Source: Cephalotus follicularis
Lineage: Eukaryota; Streptophyta; Magnoliopsida; Oxalidales; Cephalotaceae
NCBI GenBank assembly: GCA_001972305.1
Contig: BDDD01002361.1
Location: 68,893 to 132,892, forward strand
Direction of reading: 5' to 3'
DNA: 64,000 nucleotides
Shown: positions 35,691 through 46,373 of the stretch, in pieces
How the letters are laid out: every line of letters starts with the position of its first letter
Numbering within the stretch: position 1 is the first letter of the stretch
Notes under the pieces: generated by a model
What the model was told of the DNA's origin: nothing
What the model saw: the letters and a program-made list of their open reading frames with translations, nothing else
Databases searched by the model: none
Position numbers and translations under genes: made by a program

Positions 35691-35989
35691 TTACTATATT
35701 AGTTAATGTTTTTGTGAATACTAAAGTGGTAGGATCCATCTTATTGAATTTTCAAATGGTCATGTTTAAGAAGGAATAAATAACGTGTGACAGTGTAAGA
35801 CTTTCTTTATAAAGACAATATTTTTTTTTTGTGGAGGATCAAATATGGGAAAGAGAATATTATATAATATACATATAGTAAATCAAAATTTCAAAAGTTG
35901 GAGAGAGGGAAGCAGTTCCGGACAATGGATTATATTAGGTTATAGAGCTTCATATTCGTAAAATGCCTAGTGGAGCCAAATTTTTGTTT

Positions 35990-36600
35990 ATGAAGACGTC
36001 CTATTTCTTCACACCTATTCCAATCTACACCGTTAGTCCTCTACACCTATTCCATCAAATCCCAGGTAAACATCTGTGTATGTACTGTCCAATCTATGGA
36101 AAGAGCAACCATGGTGTCTGCAATGGCTTGATTCTAAGGAATCCAACATAGTTGTTTACGTGAATTTTGGTAGTCTCCCAGTCCTTACATCTCAACAACT
36201 TGTTGAATATGCTCGGGAGCTTGCAAATAGCAAGCAAACATTTTTATGGGTAATTGAGCATGATCTTGTCATTGGTGAGTTGGCAACTCTTCCCTTAGAG
36301 TTCCTCAATAATACCAAAGAAAGGGGCCAAATAGCAAGTTGGTCCCCTCAAGAGAAAGTACTTAGCCACCCATCAATTGGAGCGTTTTTAACACACACAG
36401 GATGGAATCCTACAATGGAAAGTTTGCCTGGTCGTGTACCTATTGGGATTTTTTTTCTTTTGCGAAGCTACAAACAAATTGTTGGTTTTGTTGAGCCAAA
36501 TTGGGGATAAGCATGGAAATTAGCGGTGATGTTAAAAGGGATTAAGTTTAGAGCCTTCTGAAAGAGTCGATGGAGGGAGAAAAAGAAAAAAAGGAAAATG
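35990..36600 (+). pseudogene. UGT85-type glycosyltransferase fragment
   Basis: The C-terminal half of a UDP-glucosyltransferase. It begins at about PIYTVSPLHLFHQIPG and continues with QWLDSKESNIVVYVNFGS, LVEYARELANSKQTFLWVIEHDL and a PSPG-like box (ASWSPQEKVLSHPSIGAFLTHTGWNPTMES). The PSPG His and Gly-Trp-Asn are kept, but Cys2 reads Ser. The later part is garbled, ending FLLRSYKQIVGFVEPNWG, then a frameshift before ISMEISGDVKRD and stops after it. The N-terminal acceptor-binding half is absent. The nearest relative in the window is the UGT85A-like gene at 46374-48906, in the other orientation. The fragment is dead and sits between duplicated host blocks. Confidence 0.88.
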
Positions 36601-36769
36601 GTTGTGCTTGACATAGCACAATTGCTAGTGTGTTATATCAGCCATAAACGACACCGTTTTCCCTCAAGTTTTCAGAAGGAAAAAAAAACTTTAGTGCCTC
36701 GAAACAACTTCGTTTTGAGGCACCATATAAAAAAATACCTAAGAATCAAAGCCTGTCTTATCGTCTCTA
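36601..36769. other. Gene-free stretch with a 12-bp hairpin
   Basis: GTGCCTCGAAAC at about 36693 and GTTTTGAGGCAC shortly after form an imperfect stem. No gene is seen. Confidence 0.4.
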
Positions 36770-37085
36770 CTTCCCTTCCATCCAATAAACCACCAACAAT
36801 CAAAAAATATAGAAAACCCAGTAGCTACTACCTCCCAAACCCACCATCATCACCTCCCAGTCTCCCAACCAGCCAATGTCGCCACCAAAGAGCAACTAAA
36901 GATCCCCCATTTTCACAAAACAACACCTTCGTCACCACTTAAAAGTTGCCAAACTACCAGTACATAATTTATATATAAACATCAAACACGAAAACCACTA
37001 TCAAAACCCACAGCCACATTATGTCACACCAACCTCCATTTCATTAAAACTACCACCATATTCTTCTAATTAAACATTGTTGAGT
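36770..37085. repeat. G-poor duplicated block, copy A
   Basis: About 300 bp very poor in G on the plus strand (CCACCAACAATC, CTCCCAAACCCACC and CACCTTCGTCACCAC), almost the same as 45225-45560. It looks like a C/A-rich leader sequence, but no gene follows either copy directly. Confidence 0.75.
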
Positions 37086-38746
37086 TTGGCTAAAGTTTTC
37101 TGCATTCTGCATAATCCAGTCGACTGTGAAGGATAGACGGTCAACTGGATTGGATGTGTTTAGCTACCAAGGAGAGGCAGCCAACTGGAATGCAGAGTCT
37201 GGAGCTGCTTGCAATCAGCAAAATCCAGTCAGCTGTCAATGGCTTATATAAAAAGGAAATGACCCTTCAGACATGCTTTTTGACTATTTCTTGCACAATT
37301 TCTCTAGAAAATTCGGGAGAGAAAGAGAGAGTAGGAGATGTGGACAAAGTGGGTGCTGTCCATGAAGCCCCTTGTCCCCTGCACTCCAATAGTATAAATA
37401 CCCATTCTCTGGGAGCAAGGAAGTGCAAGGAAAGAGAATTGGCAAAACCAAAGTGTGTAGCAGTCCCCAACCTTAAGGAAAGCCAGAATTTGCGGGGAGA
37501 AGAGGAAGCATCTCCGTTTTCAACCTTACCCCAGGTAGGTTGCTCCATGTCCGAGTGCCTACCAGCATGTTTGTGTGTGCGTGTTTTGCTGTGTGATTGT
37601 TCTATGTGTTTTCAGTGCTTGTTTGCTTGCTGCTTGTATATTATATTTTTCTTTTGTGCTGTTAGTATTTATATATTAGAAATTGCAAAGTAGAGACCAT
37701 ATTCCGTGCCTATTCCGTGCGTTCCGGTTGCACAAACAGAAAGCTTGCACGATGACGCCATGAGCAGCAATGTCGTACCAGAGCTGTGCTCCCTTGGCCA
37801 TATGTCTGACAATGGCGTGACGTCTGAGATCCTCGCCGGCGGACAACCGAGCTTCCTCCACTGCCAGCATGAGCCATATGCAACTATGCGCATAATAACG
37901 AACGTGCGAGGAGCTTCCATGGCTAAGCCCCCCCTCCAACGAACTCCAGGCATGCCAGGGGCGAACGCCAGGCATGCCAGGGTGAACGCTAGGCATGCCA
38001 GGGATGAACGCAAGGCATGCGAGGGACGAACGCCAGGCATGCCATGGATGAGTTACCAAGGATGCCGGGGACGAGTGCCCGAGCTGCTAGGGTGAACGTA
38101 TTGCCTGCCAGGGTGAACACATGGGCTGCAAGGGTGAACGCACACGAGCTGCCAGAGAAGAACGCCCAAGCTGTTGGGCTGAGGTGCAGGGATGACAAGG
38201 TTAAATACCAGAGGAATTAATGTCGGGGTACTCATGCCACGGGAGCCATGCGTCGGAAGTCCATTCTTCCCAGCCATGCCATGCAGCGACCTAAGCACTT
38301 TCCTCCACTGAGCATGCCATACACTAGAAAACGCTGGCGTCAACCCTGTATGTAACCATGAGGAAAGGAAATAGAATGGGTGTTTTATGCGTACCTGGCA
38401 TGTGTTTAAATGGTAAATTTCTTCTTTGCATGCGCCATGCGGGCGCCTCTTGCGTGCTAAGCACCAACCAGTGCTTGTGTTGCTGTGCAAGTACAAAATG
38501 TATGGGAGGGGACCATGCAAGCTTATACACCCAGGATATGTTAAAAATAAAAAGGAAATGATAATAGTAAAGGAATGAAATGAAGATAGGAAAGGAATTA
38601 TATATATATATGGTCCCAGACAGGTGAGCCCAACTGGGGAGAATTCCACCGAGCAGGTGAACCCAAGGGGTGAATACCGCGAGGCAGGTGATCTTCAGGT
38701 GAATCCTTCAATGGTGAACCTAAGGGTGAATTCCACCAAGCTGGTG
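37085..38746 (+). repeat. Left LTR part of the Tekay remnant
   Basis: From AATGGCTTATATAAAAAGG (TATA-like box TATATAAA at 37245-37252) onward it is collinear with 39605-41275. Upstream of that point it differs from the right LTR and holds CAGTCGACTG-type motifs at 37120-37240. The five-copy 21-22-bp array lies at 37943-38045 and a CAGGTGAACC array at 38615-38746. Confidence 0.75.
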
Positions 38747-39274
38747 CAAGACACAGTTGAGAAGGCAAAGGTTATCCAGGAAAGACTCTGTACAGTACAG
38801 AGTAGACAGAAAAGCTATGCAGACCACCGCAGGCGAGATTTGGAGTTCGTTGTGGGCGATCATGTCTTCCTTAATGTCTCTTCGACTAAAGGAATTATGA
38901 GGTTCGGTAAGAAAGGAAAGTTGACCCCTCGATTTATAGGACCTTTCGAGATCCTTGAGAGGGTAGGCGTGGTTGCTTATCGACTTGCCTTACCACCCAG
39001 CCTGGCAAATGTGCATAATGTGTTTCATGTTTCGATGCTGCGAAAATACCATCCCGACCCTTCTCACGTTTAACAATAGGAGCCATTGGAGTTGAGAACG
39101 GATTTGAGTTTCGAAGAGATACCTATCCGGATTCTTGACCAACGAATTAAACAGCTAAAGAGCAAGACCATTCCGTTAGTGAAGGTATTATGGAAATACC
39201 ACGGAGTGGAAGAAGCTACGTGGGAAAGAGAAGATGATATGCAAGCTAAATATCCCCAGTTGTTTTCATCCTAG
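38747..39274 (+). mobile_element. Integrase C-terminal end and chromodomain-like tail
   Basis: Readable parts are VIQERLCTVQSRQKSYADHRRR, FGKKGKLTPRFIGPFEILERVG and NVFHVSMLRKYHPDPSHV. They are followed by FEEIPIRILDQR...VKVLWKYHGVEEATWE, as in the Tekay element at 25979-33108. The region is broken. Confidence 0.85.
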
Positions 39275-39298
39275 GAAATCTCGGGACGAGATTCCTGT

Positions 39299-39311
39299 AA
39301 GGAGGGGAGGA
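39299..39311 (+). other. Polypurine tract
   Basis: AAGGAGGGGAGGA directly before the right LTR start TGTAAGAGCC. Confidence 0.88.
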
Positions 39312-41954
39312 TGTAAGAGCCCTAAATATTATAAAATATTATTATTAGGCTTTGTAAATATTTTTCCGCCTTTTGGGGCTAGGTCCGAATTTCATGATGT
39401 ATTTATTTGGGCCTTAATAGAATATAATTTGTGAACTTGGGCTAAAGAGAATATGTTTTTCTCCTTGGGCTGGATTTAATGGTATAATTAGATTTTTGGG
39501 CTTTGTTGTGGAAAGTGCAATTTGACTCAAGTGGAGGAGGCTGGCCCAAGCCCAGCAAAGGTCTGCAACCATTGAGAATCCTCTCAAGAGTTCTAGACTC
39601 TTCAAATGGCTTATATAAAAAGGAAAGGACCCTTCAGACACACTTTTTGACTATTTCTTGAACAATTTCTCTAGAAAATTTGGGAGAGAAAGAGAGAGTA
39701 GGAGATGTGGACAAAGTGGGTGTTGTCCATGAAGCCCCTTGTCCCCTGCACTCCAATAGTATAAATACCCATTCTCTGGGAGCAAGGATGCACAAGGAAG
39801 GAGAATTGGCAAAACCAAAGTGTGTAGCAGTCCCCAGCCTCAAGGAAAGCCAGAATTTGCGGGGCGAAGAGGAATCACCTCCGTTTTCAACCTTATCCCA
39901 GGTAGGTTGCTCCATGTCCGAGTGCCTACCAGCATGTTTGTGTGTGCGTGGTTTGCTGTGTGATTGTTCTATGTGTTTTCAATGCTTGTTTGCTTGCTGC
40001 TTGTATATTATATTTTTCTTTTGTGCTGTTAGTATTTATATATTAGAAATTGCAAAGTAGAGACCATATATGTGCCAATCCCCGGTAGGCACCTAGTAGT
40101 GAGTGGCGTATATGGCACGTGGTCGCCTTCCCTGCCTATTCCGTACGTTACGGTTGCACAAACAGAAAGCTTGCACGATGACGCCATGAGCAGCAATGCC
40201 GTACCAGAGTTGTGCTCCCTTGGCCATACGTCCGACCATGGCGTGACGTCTGAGATCCTCACCAGCGGACAACCAAGCTTCCTCCACTGCCAGCATGCTC
40301 CAAGCATGCGCCATATGAAACTCTGCACATAATGACGAACGTGCGAGGAGCTTCCATGGCTAAGCCCCCCTCCAACGAACGCCAGGCAGGCCAGGGAAGA
40401 ACGCTAGGCATGCCAGGGACGAACGCCAGGCATGCCAGGGGCGAACACCAGGCATGCCAGGGCGAACGCGAGGCATGCCAGGGCGAACGCGAGGCATGCC
40501 AGGGAGAACGCGAGGCATGCCAGGGATGAACGCCAGGCATGCCAGGGACGAGCTGCCAGGGATGCCGGGGATGAGCGCCCGAGCTGCCAAGGTGAACGTA
40601 TGGGCTGCCAGGGTGAACGCATGGGCTGCCAGGGTGAACGCACATGAGCTGCCAGAGAAGAACTCCCGAGCTGTTGGGCTGAGGTGCAGGGATGACACGG
40701 TTAAATACCAGAGGAGTTAATGCCGGGGTACTCATGCCAGGGGAGCCATGCGTTGAAAGTCCATTCTTCCCAGCGATGCCATGTACCGACCTGAGCACTT
40801 TCCTCCACTGAGCATTCCATACACTAGAAAACGCTGGCGTCACCCCTGTATGTAACCATGAGGAAAGGAAATAGAATGGGTGTTTCATGCGTACCTGGCA
40901 TGTGTTTAAATGGTAAATTTCTTCTTTGAATGCGCCATGCGGGCGCCTCTTGCGTGCTGAGCACCAACCAGTGCTTGTGTGTGCTGTGCAAGCACAAAAT
41001 GCATGGGAGGGGACCATGCAAGCTTATACACCCAGGATATGTTAAAAAGAAAAAGGAAATGATAATAGTAAAGGAATGAAATGAAAATAAGTATGATTAA
41101 TGAAATGAAGATAGGAAAGGATATATATATATATATGGTCCCAGGCAGGTGAGCCCAACTGGGAAGAATTTCATCGAGCAGGTTAAACCAAGGGGTGAAT
41201 ACCGCGAGGCAGGTGGTCCTCGGGCGAATCCGCCAATGGTGAACCTAAGGGTGAATTCCGCCAAGCTGGTGATCCAAGGGGTGAACCGAGAGCAGGTGAG
41301 CAAAGGGCGAATTTCGCTCAGCAGGTGAACCTGGAGGAGAATTCCGCGGGCTGGTCAGCCTAAAGGTGAACCATGTACACTGACCAGACCATAGGATGAC
41401 CGGACTAGACTCCTCTGTGTTGATGATTGATATGGGTGATTTGAGTAGAGTAGTCCAAGGACAAAGAATGATAATGGCTATGTCATGGATTGTGATATGC
41501 ATTCTTGTAGATATACATTTTATTATATTTATTTCTCCTCTATTTGTATTGTTTGTTCCTTTGGTATGTACCCGTGTATGTGGTAACCTACACAACCCTC
41601 AGGGTTGCTAACCCATTCCTTTGAATGGGCCAAGTACAGGAACAAGTAGTGGAGGCACATCGCAACAGTGACAAGGATAAAGAGTGCAGTAAGTTACTCC
41701 TCCTCTACAGTACACTTTCATGGACAAAGTTGCAGGAAATAAATTATGTATTTATTTTATTATATTTTTCTGCTGGTTCATAGCAGTGAATTTATGATGT
41801 ATTGAACTAGGTCTGTTTATCCACACATTAAATAAAGGATTATGGTTATGATTTATTTTTAAGTTTTAAATTTTTTATGCTTAATTATGATGATGTTTGT
41901 ACGGATTGCCACGTGTCGAGTCGTAGGACCCATCCCACGGTTCGGGGAGTGACA
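39312..41954 (+). repeat. Right LTR of the Tekay remnant
   Basis: 2.6 kb, with a TATA-like box TATATAAA at 39612-39619. A 21-22-bp array of about eight GAACGCCAGGCATGCCAGGG units lies at 40376-40545. A roughly 31-bp array around GGTGAATTCCGC and CAGGTGA lies at 41140-41370. A minus-strand open frame of 252 codons across the first array (40259-41017) is a by-product of the repeat period and not a gene. Confidence 0.82.
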
Positions 41955-42316
41955 CACGTAAATCTTGTGTCGATTTACCTTTACTGTTTTGCTTGTGTGT
42001 GCTTGATTAAACTTTGCTATAGGTTGTTAGAATTAATGAGGCTAGTTTTACAACAATATATAAAAGCCATACCATGAAATCAAGTACAGGAAATGGTCAA
42101 ATAAACATGGCCAAGTGCAAAAAAAAAAAAAATACCAACGGCCACCAAAGTATATGTATAAACTTAAACTTAAAAGCATCATGCATTCAACCATAAAGCA
42201 GTAGTCATGAAACAACATATTTAAACGAAGCCGCAGGCACATTATAAATCATGCACAATTATTTTTTTAACTTGATTAATATTTCAATTCTGATCTAAGG
42301 TCTCTCTGATACCAAA
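41955..42316 (-). mobile_element. Short internal piece of a copia element
   Basis: On the minus strand this follows the copia LTR at 42317-42810. It opens with the primer-binding site TGGTATCAGAGA (42303-42314) and then leader-like, noncoding AT-rich text. No coding domain is present, so this is only the beginning of a Ty1/copia element, cut off by the Tekay remnant. Confidence 0.65.
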
Positions 42317-42810
42317 TGTAAGATGAAATTAAATGCCGAATCAATTTTATCAACTCCAAGAATCACCCTATATAGAAAAGAATCACTTAAATAACACTAG
42401 AAATCGTACATTGTTTAGGATCTATGATAAGCAGCGGAAACCTGTTGTGATCTTGTGTTGGACGAGGTACAACTCTCTTAATGCCATATGAACACTGGCT
42501 CGATCAGACACGGTAACGCACAAAGACGAACAGTAGCCATTCTTATTTTTTCTGTATGTGTGTTTTTTCTTTTGTGTCAAAAGATTAGGGTTAAGAGAGA
42601 AAACATAACCTTTTATATGGTCCTTTTTAGTAATCTAATATGTCATCTCATGAAAAGCCTAATTAGTTTGCTACATCCCACATTAGCCAGTTTATATAAG
42701 ACTTAATAGAAAATGTATATCTCACTTTATTAGACCAATAGTTAGCCTAATTTTATTTAATTAATAAATACACAATTAATATAAGTTCACATAAAAAAAA
42801 TATTCCTACA
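42317..42810 (-). repeat. Ty1/copia LTR, 494 bp
   Basis: On the minus strand it starts TGTAGGAATATT and ends CATCTTACA, next to the primer-binding site. It contains a TATATAA-type box and the AATGTGGGATG word common in plant copia LTRs. It sits at the left edge of dispersed repeat copy B. Confidence 0.75.
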
Positions 42811-43530
42811 TATTGCACTCACATTTCTTAAGCCTTTTAAGACATCAAAAAATTATATTAATTTAAGTCACTCCATTTTTAATAATATTAATACAATTTT
42901 TGACAACTTTTATAGTTATTGATGTGATATTTTCATTTAAATTGATAGTTATTTAATGATAACATTTAGAGTCCTATGCACACTTAATTATTCAAATGTT
43001 TTGATTTGTATTATGTACTATTGATAAAAAATATTGAAATATTTAATATTAATCCCCCATTGTAGACGTTTCGTATTTGATGACGCATTGAATACTGCAC
43101 GATATAGTAAAAAAAAATTAGCGTTACTGTAATATAGAATGATAAGTACCTCTTTCACACATTTTTTGACACTTGTATTTATCAATTAGTTTCTCTGAAG
43201 AATGCGAGAAAGATGAGAAAAGTTAACGAGGTGTGAAAAATACATACGAAAAAATACCTATTATTTCATACTAAAATAATATTGACTGAATGGACAGGAC
43301 TATACAGGAAATAAATTATGGTACAGTTTTATAGAATTATTATTTGGCCTAACTTAAAAAGCAAGTATGGACCATGATGATACCATTTTGGAAGGGACAC
43401 CAAGATGCCTACGTCAGGCCCTTTGATAATTATAGGTCACTCACAATAATGTTATTAAAGGGTTGGCACCGTAGAGTTTTCTAACTTATATCGCAAATTT
43501 AAAGCTCTATAGAGAGCCTTGTGGTGCCAA
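42811..43530. repeat. Old dispersed repeat, copy B
   Basis: Counterpart of 33470-34360, and closer to the copy at 62898-63665 in several places (for example CGAGAAAGAT and CACCGTAGAGTTTTCTAAC). It is noncoding. Confidence 0.8.
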
Positions 43531-43739
43531 ACCCATATATAGGTCTCTCACAATAATGTTATTAAAGGGTGTCGAACCCTAACTTATATGTGTTCTAAAG
43601 TAGTAAACATTAATAGATGATAAATTGATGTGACAAAAGAAATAAGATGTATCTATGTGCCTAAAGTAATATAAAAAATGGATCAGGGATGAAATTAGGA
43701 TTTTCATTTGTGGGACAGAGACTAATGTTAAAAAAATGA

Positions 43740-44570
43740 AGTCATCTATTATATTGTTCACACTAAATTTTCAGCAATTTCATTCTCAACGTAAACAACC
43801 AAACAATCTCTTAGGAACTCACATTCCATCTTGTTCCAAAGTTTTGACTTGACAAGTTTCATGGCTGAAAAAAATGACACAGTAGTTGATGTAGAAACTG
43901 GAAAAGTTAAAATAAGTTTAAGTAATCTATCAATCATATCATCAGCCCCTGATTTTCTCGTCTCGATGAACTTTTAATATTACTCAGCAACTGTAGACAA
44001 AATTTTCATATCTGGGTTATGAGGTACATCAAGCTGAAAATGTTTAAGGTATCGTATTAGCTCTGTAAAATCTAGAGGATAAAATTTATTAACAAGATTG
44101 AAACTTTGATCAATATTGAATAACTTGTAATTATCCATTGATTTAAAACAGAACTGAAAATAAGAAGTTTCATTGCATGTTCATTGAATCTACTATTCAG
44201 CTCTTGAAGTTGAGAATCAATAACAGCAGAGAATACCTCTTTCCGATAATGATGCTCCACAATTATGTGATTGTCATTACTACGAGATCTAACTCGATTC
44301 ATAATGAAACAAGTACTTATTATATCTCTACCCGATAATGATACTTCACAATTATGTGATTTTCTTTACTACAAGAAATAACTTGATTCATAATGAAACG
44401 AGCACTTATTTCGGGGATTGGTGTGGCATATACTTTGAATTTGGCAATCGCTTATGAAATGAAACTTGATATCATCTAAATCTGGGAAGATATTCCAATC
44501 TAGGAACTTATTAAGGGGAAATCTAACTGGAATATTTTGTGTTGATTGGTATACAACAATATAAACCTTA
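43740..44570 (-). pseudogene. hAT transposase C-terminal relic, copy B
   Basis: Minus-strand pieces read RSRSNDNHIIVEHHYRKEVF and VIDSQLQELNSRFNEH (44200-44300), and PVSTSTTVSFFSAMKLVKSK with FLRDCLVVYVENEIAENL (43760-43890). This is the order of the C-terminal and dimerisation part of zinc-finger MYM/hAT-type transposases. The frame between is broken. An 82-bp tandem duplication (44238-44319 and 44321-44402) lies in the upstream part. No terminal repeats were found. Confidence 0.72.
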
Positions 44571-45224
44571 CACTGTAATATCATTACAAAATAATATAAA
44601 AAAAAACAATACAGAATAAGTCACCCTGCTAATTAAAATTTAAAAAAATTACATAAACTTACGTCAGCAAAACTCAGAGGGCATTTAGATTCTCTTCTTT
44701 AAAGAAATGTTTAGAGATGGATACTTATCTTCGAAAGATCCTTCGATGTATCCTAAGATCCAGCTCCAACGCCAACCGCACCTAGAGTTGATTGAATCAT
44801 TTGCAGAAGTAAGGATGGTCGAAATAACCAACTATATCTTATTTGATTAACCTATCCAATAAGCCCCAACCTTCCACCTGCAGAAAGAAAGTAATGCTTC
44901 TATGTACATCGCCTTCTAGTATGTCCGTTGAATTCTTTGTTCCCTAGCCTAACAGACGGATTCAGAAGACAGAGCAGACCGATGGCCGGTGATAATCTCA
45001 GTAGTTTATGATAATTTATGATCATATTTTTATGTTATGTGAACTTTTATTATTGTAATGGGTACTGGTGAGTGATGATTGTATCATGATACCTCTTCAT
45101 CGAATGTCCCTTACGTTTGGGAATTAAAGACCAACTTTACATATAAATACAACAAAAAAGAAAGCAATAAAAATAAACAATAAAATATTTTTTTAATCAC
45201 AAATACTTGCCGAAAAATCAAAGC
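44571..45224. other. Gene-free AT-rich stretch
   Basis: Nothing recognisable. Unlike the matching interval of copy A (35700-36770), no glycosyltransferase fragment is present here. Confidence 0.4.
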
Positions 45225-45560
45225 CTTTCTTATGGTCTCTACTTCCCCTTCCATCCAATAAACCACCAACAATAAAAAAATATAGAAAACGCAGTAGCTA
45301 CTACCTCCCAAACCCACCATCATCACCTCCCAGTCTCCCAACCAGCCAATGTCGCCACCAAAGAGTACCTAAAGATCCCCCATTTTCACAAAGCAACACC
45401 TTCGTCACCACTTAAAACTTGCCAAACTACCACTACATAATTTATATATAAACATCAAACACAAAAACCACTATCAAAACCCACAACCACATTTTGTCAC
45501 ACCAACCTCCATTTCATTAAAACCGCCACCAAATTCTTCTAATTAAACACCATCATGATA
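45225..45560. repeat. G-poor duplicated block, copy B
   Basis: Counterpart of 36770-37085 with few differences. It is the least diverged part of the A/B duplication. Confidence 0.75.
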
Positions 45561-46269
45561 TCCAATCCATAATACAGAAATAATAAATAAAAAAAATAAG
45601 TAATTAATAAACAAAATTAAAATTAAAGCAAAAAAGAAAACACTCGTGACAAAGAGTGAGTACACCGTTGCCACCGCAGAACCTTTGTTACATGACCAAT
45701 AGCTTCTCTTTAGACTGGCTATGTTCCTAGCCATCCCGATCCACCTCTCGTCCAGATAAAAATGACTTTGTGTTAAAATGCAGAGATATGTAAAAAAATT
45801 AGTAAGTGTATTGAAAATGATGGACTAAGGATTCAGATGTTTACCTGAATTTTGGTCGTTTATTTACTTAAATAATGTAATTTTACTTTGGTTCATGAGG
45901 TCATTGAACTACTAAAATCTAACAAAATGCATAATTGTCAGTAGTTTTTTCATAACGCCGTCATGGTCATGTCTACAAGGCATAACAAGTGTCAATATAT
46001 TGGTTTTAGTATTTAAATATCACAAACTCAACTGTAATATAATAGAATACATGCTTCATCAAATAAAGTAATATGAAATATTAAAACCAAATTGAGCAAC
46101 AAAGGACCTCTTGTAATTTTTCAAATTAGCAAAAAAAAAATCCGATAAACTCGATTAAATCTTCTAGATGTTCAAACTTCGGCATCATTCATAGCATCAC
46201 GAGAAGCTTTAAGCTTCCAACATCTTTGATTCAACTATAACATGCATGGAGATTTTAGCACACACCTAA
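45561..46269. other. Gene-free AT-rich stretch downstream of the UGT gene
   Basis: No gene is seen. Poly-A and AATAAA-type runs are common. Nothing is shared with other parts of the window. Confidence 0.4.
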
Positions 46270-46287
46270 TTTATTTATACATTTATT
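46270..46287 (-). terminator. Candidate polyadenylation signals of the UGT gene
   Basis: Minus-strand AATAAA occurs at 46282-46287 and 46270-46275, about 90-100 bases after the stop codon, a usual distance for plant genes. Confidence 0.5.
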
Positions 46288-46373
46288 TTTAAAATTGAAA
46301 AGTTACAAAAAGGGTGCAAAAGAAAGCATGGGCATTGAGTTGTGAATTATTTGCTTGTACTGAACAACTTTTA

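Larger units (their letters stand above)
37085..41954 (+). mobile_element. Tekay-type chromovirus remnant with array-rich LTRs
   Basis: Between an incomplete left LTR (37085-38746) and a full right LTR (39312-41954), only the end of integrase with a chromodomain-like tail remains. The polypurine tract is in place. The right LTR runs from TGTAAGAGCC to GGGGAGTGACA. No matching target duplication was found on the left, so the copy is rearranged and broken. Both LTRs carry the same two tandem arrays, with different copy numbers. Confidence 0.82.

Noticed and set aside
40376-40545. Regular 21-22-bp repeats resembling a CRISPR array
   Set aside because: There are no unique spacers of constant length, the units abut, and the array lies in a plant LTR next to chromovirus integrase remains.
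40259-41017. Minus-strand open frame of 252 codons
   Set aside because: It covers the 21-22-bp LTR array; the protein is a periodic RSPWHAS-like repeat with no domain. Frames at 37669-38649 have the same cause.
42048-42242. Hydrophobic minus-strand frame of 64 codons
   Set aside because: It lies in the AT-rich leader of a copia remnant and crosses a poly-A run. No similarity is recognised.
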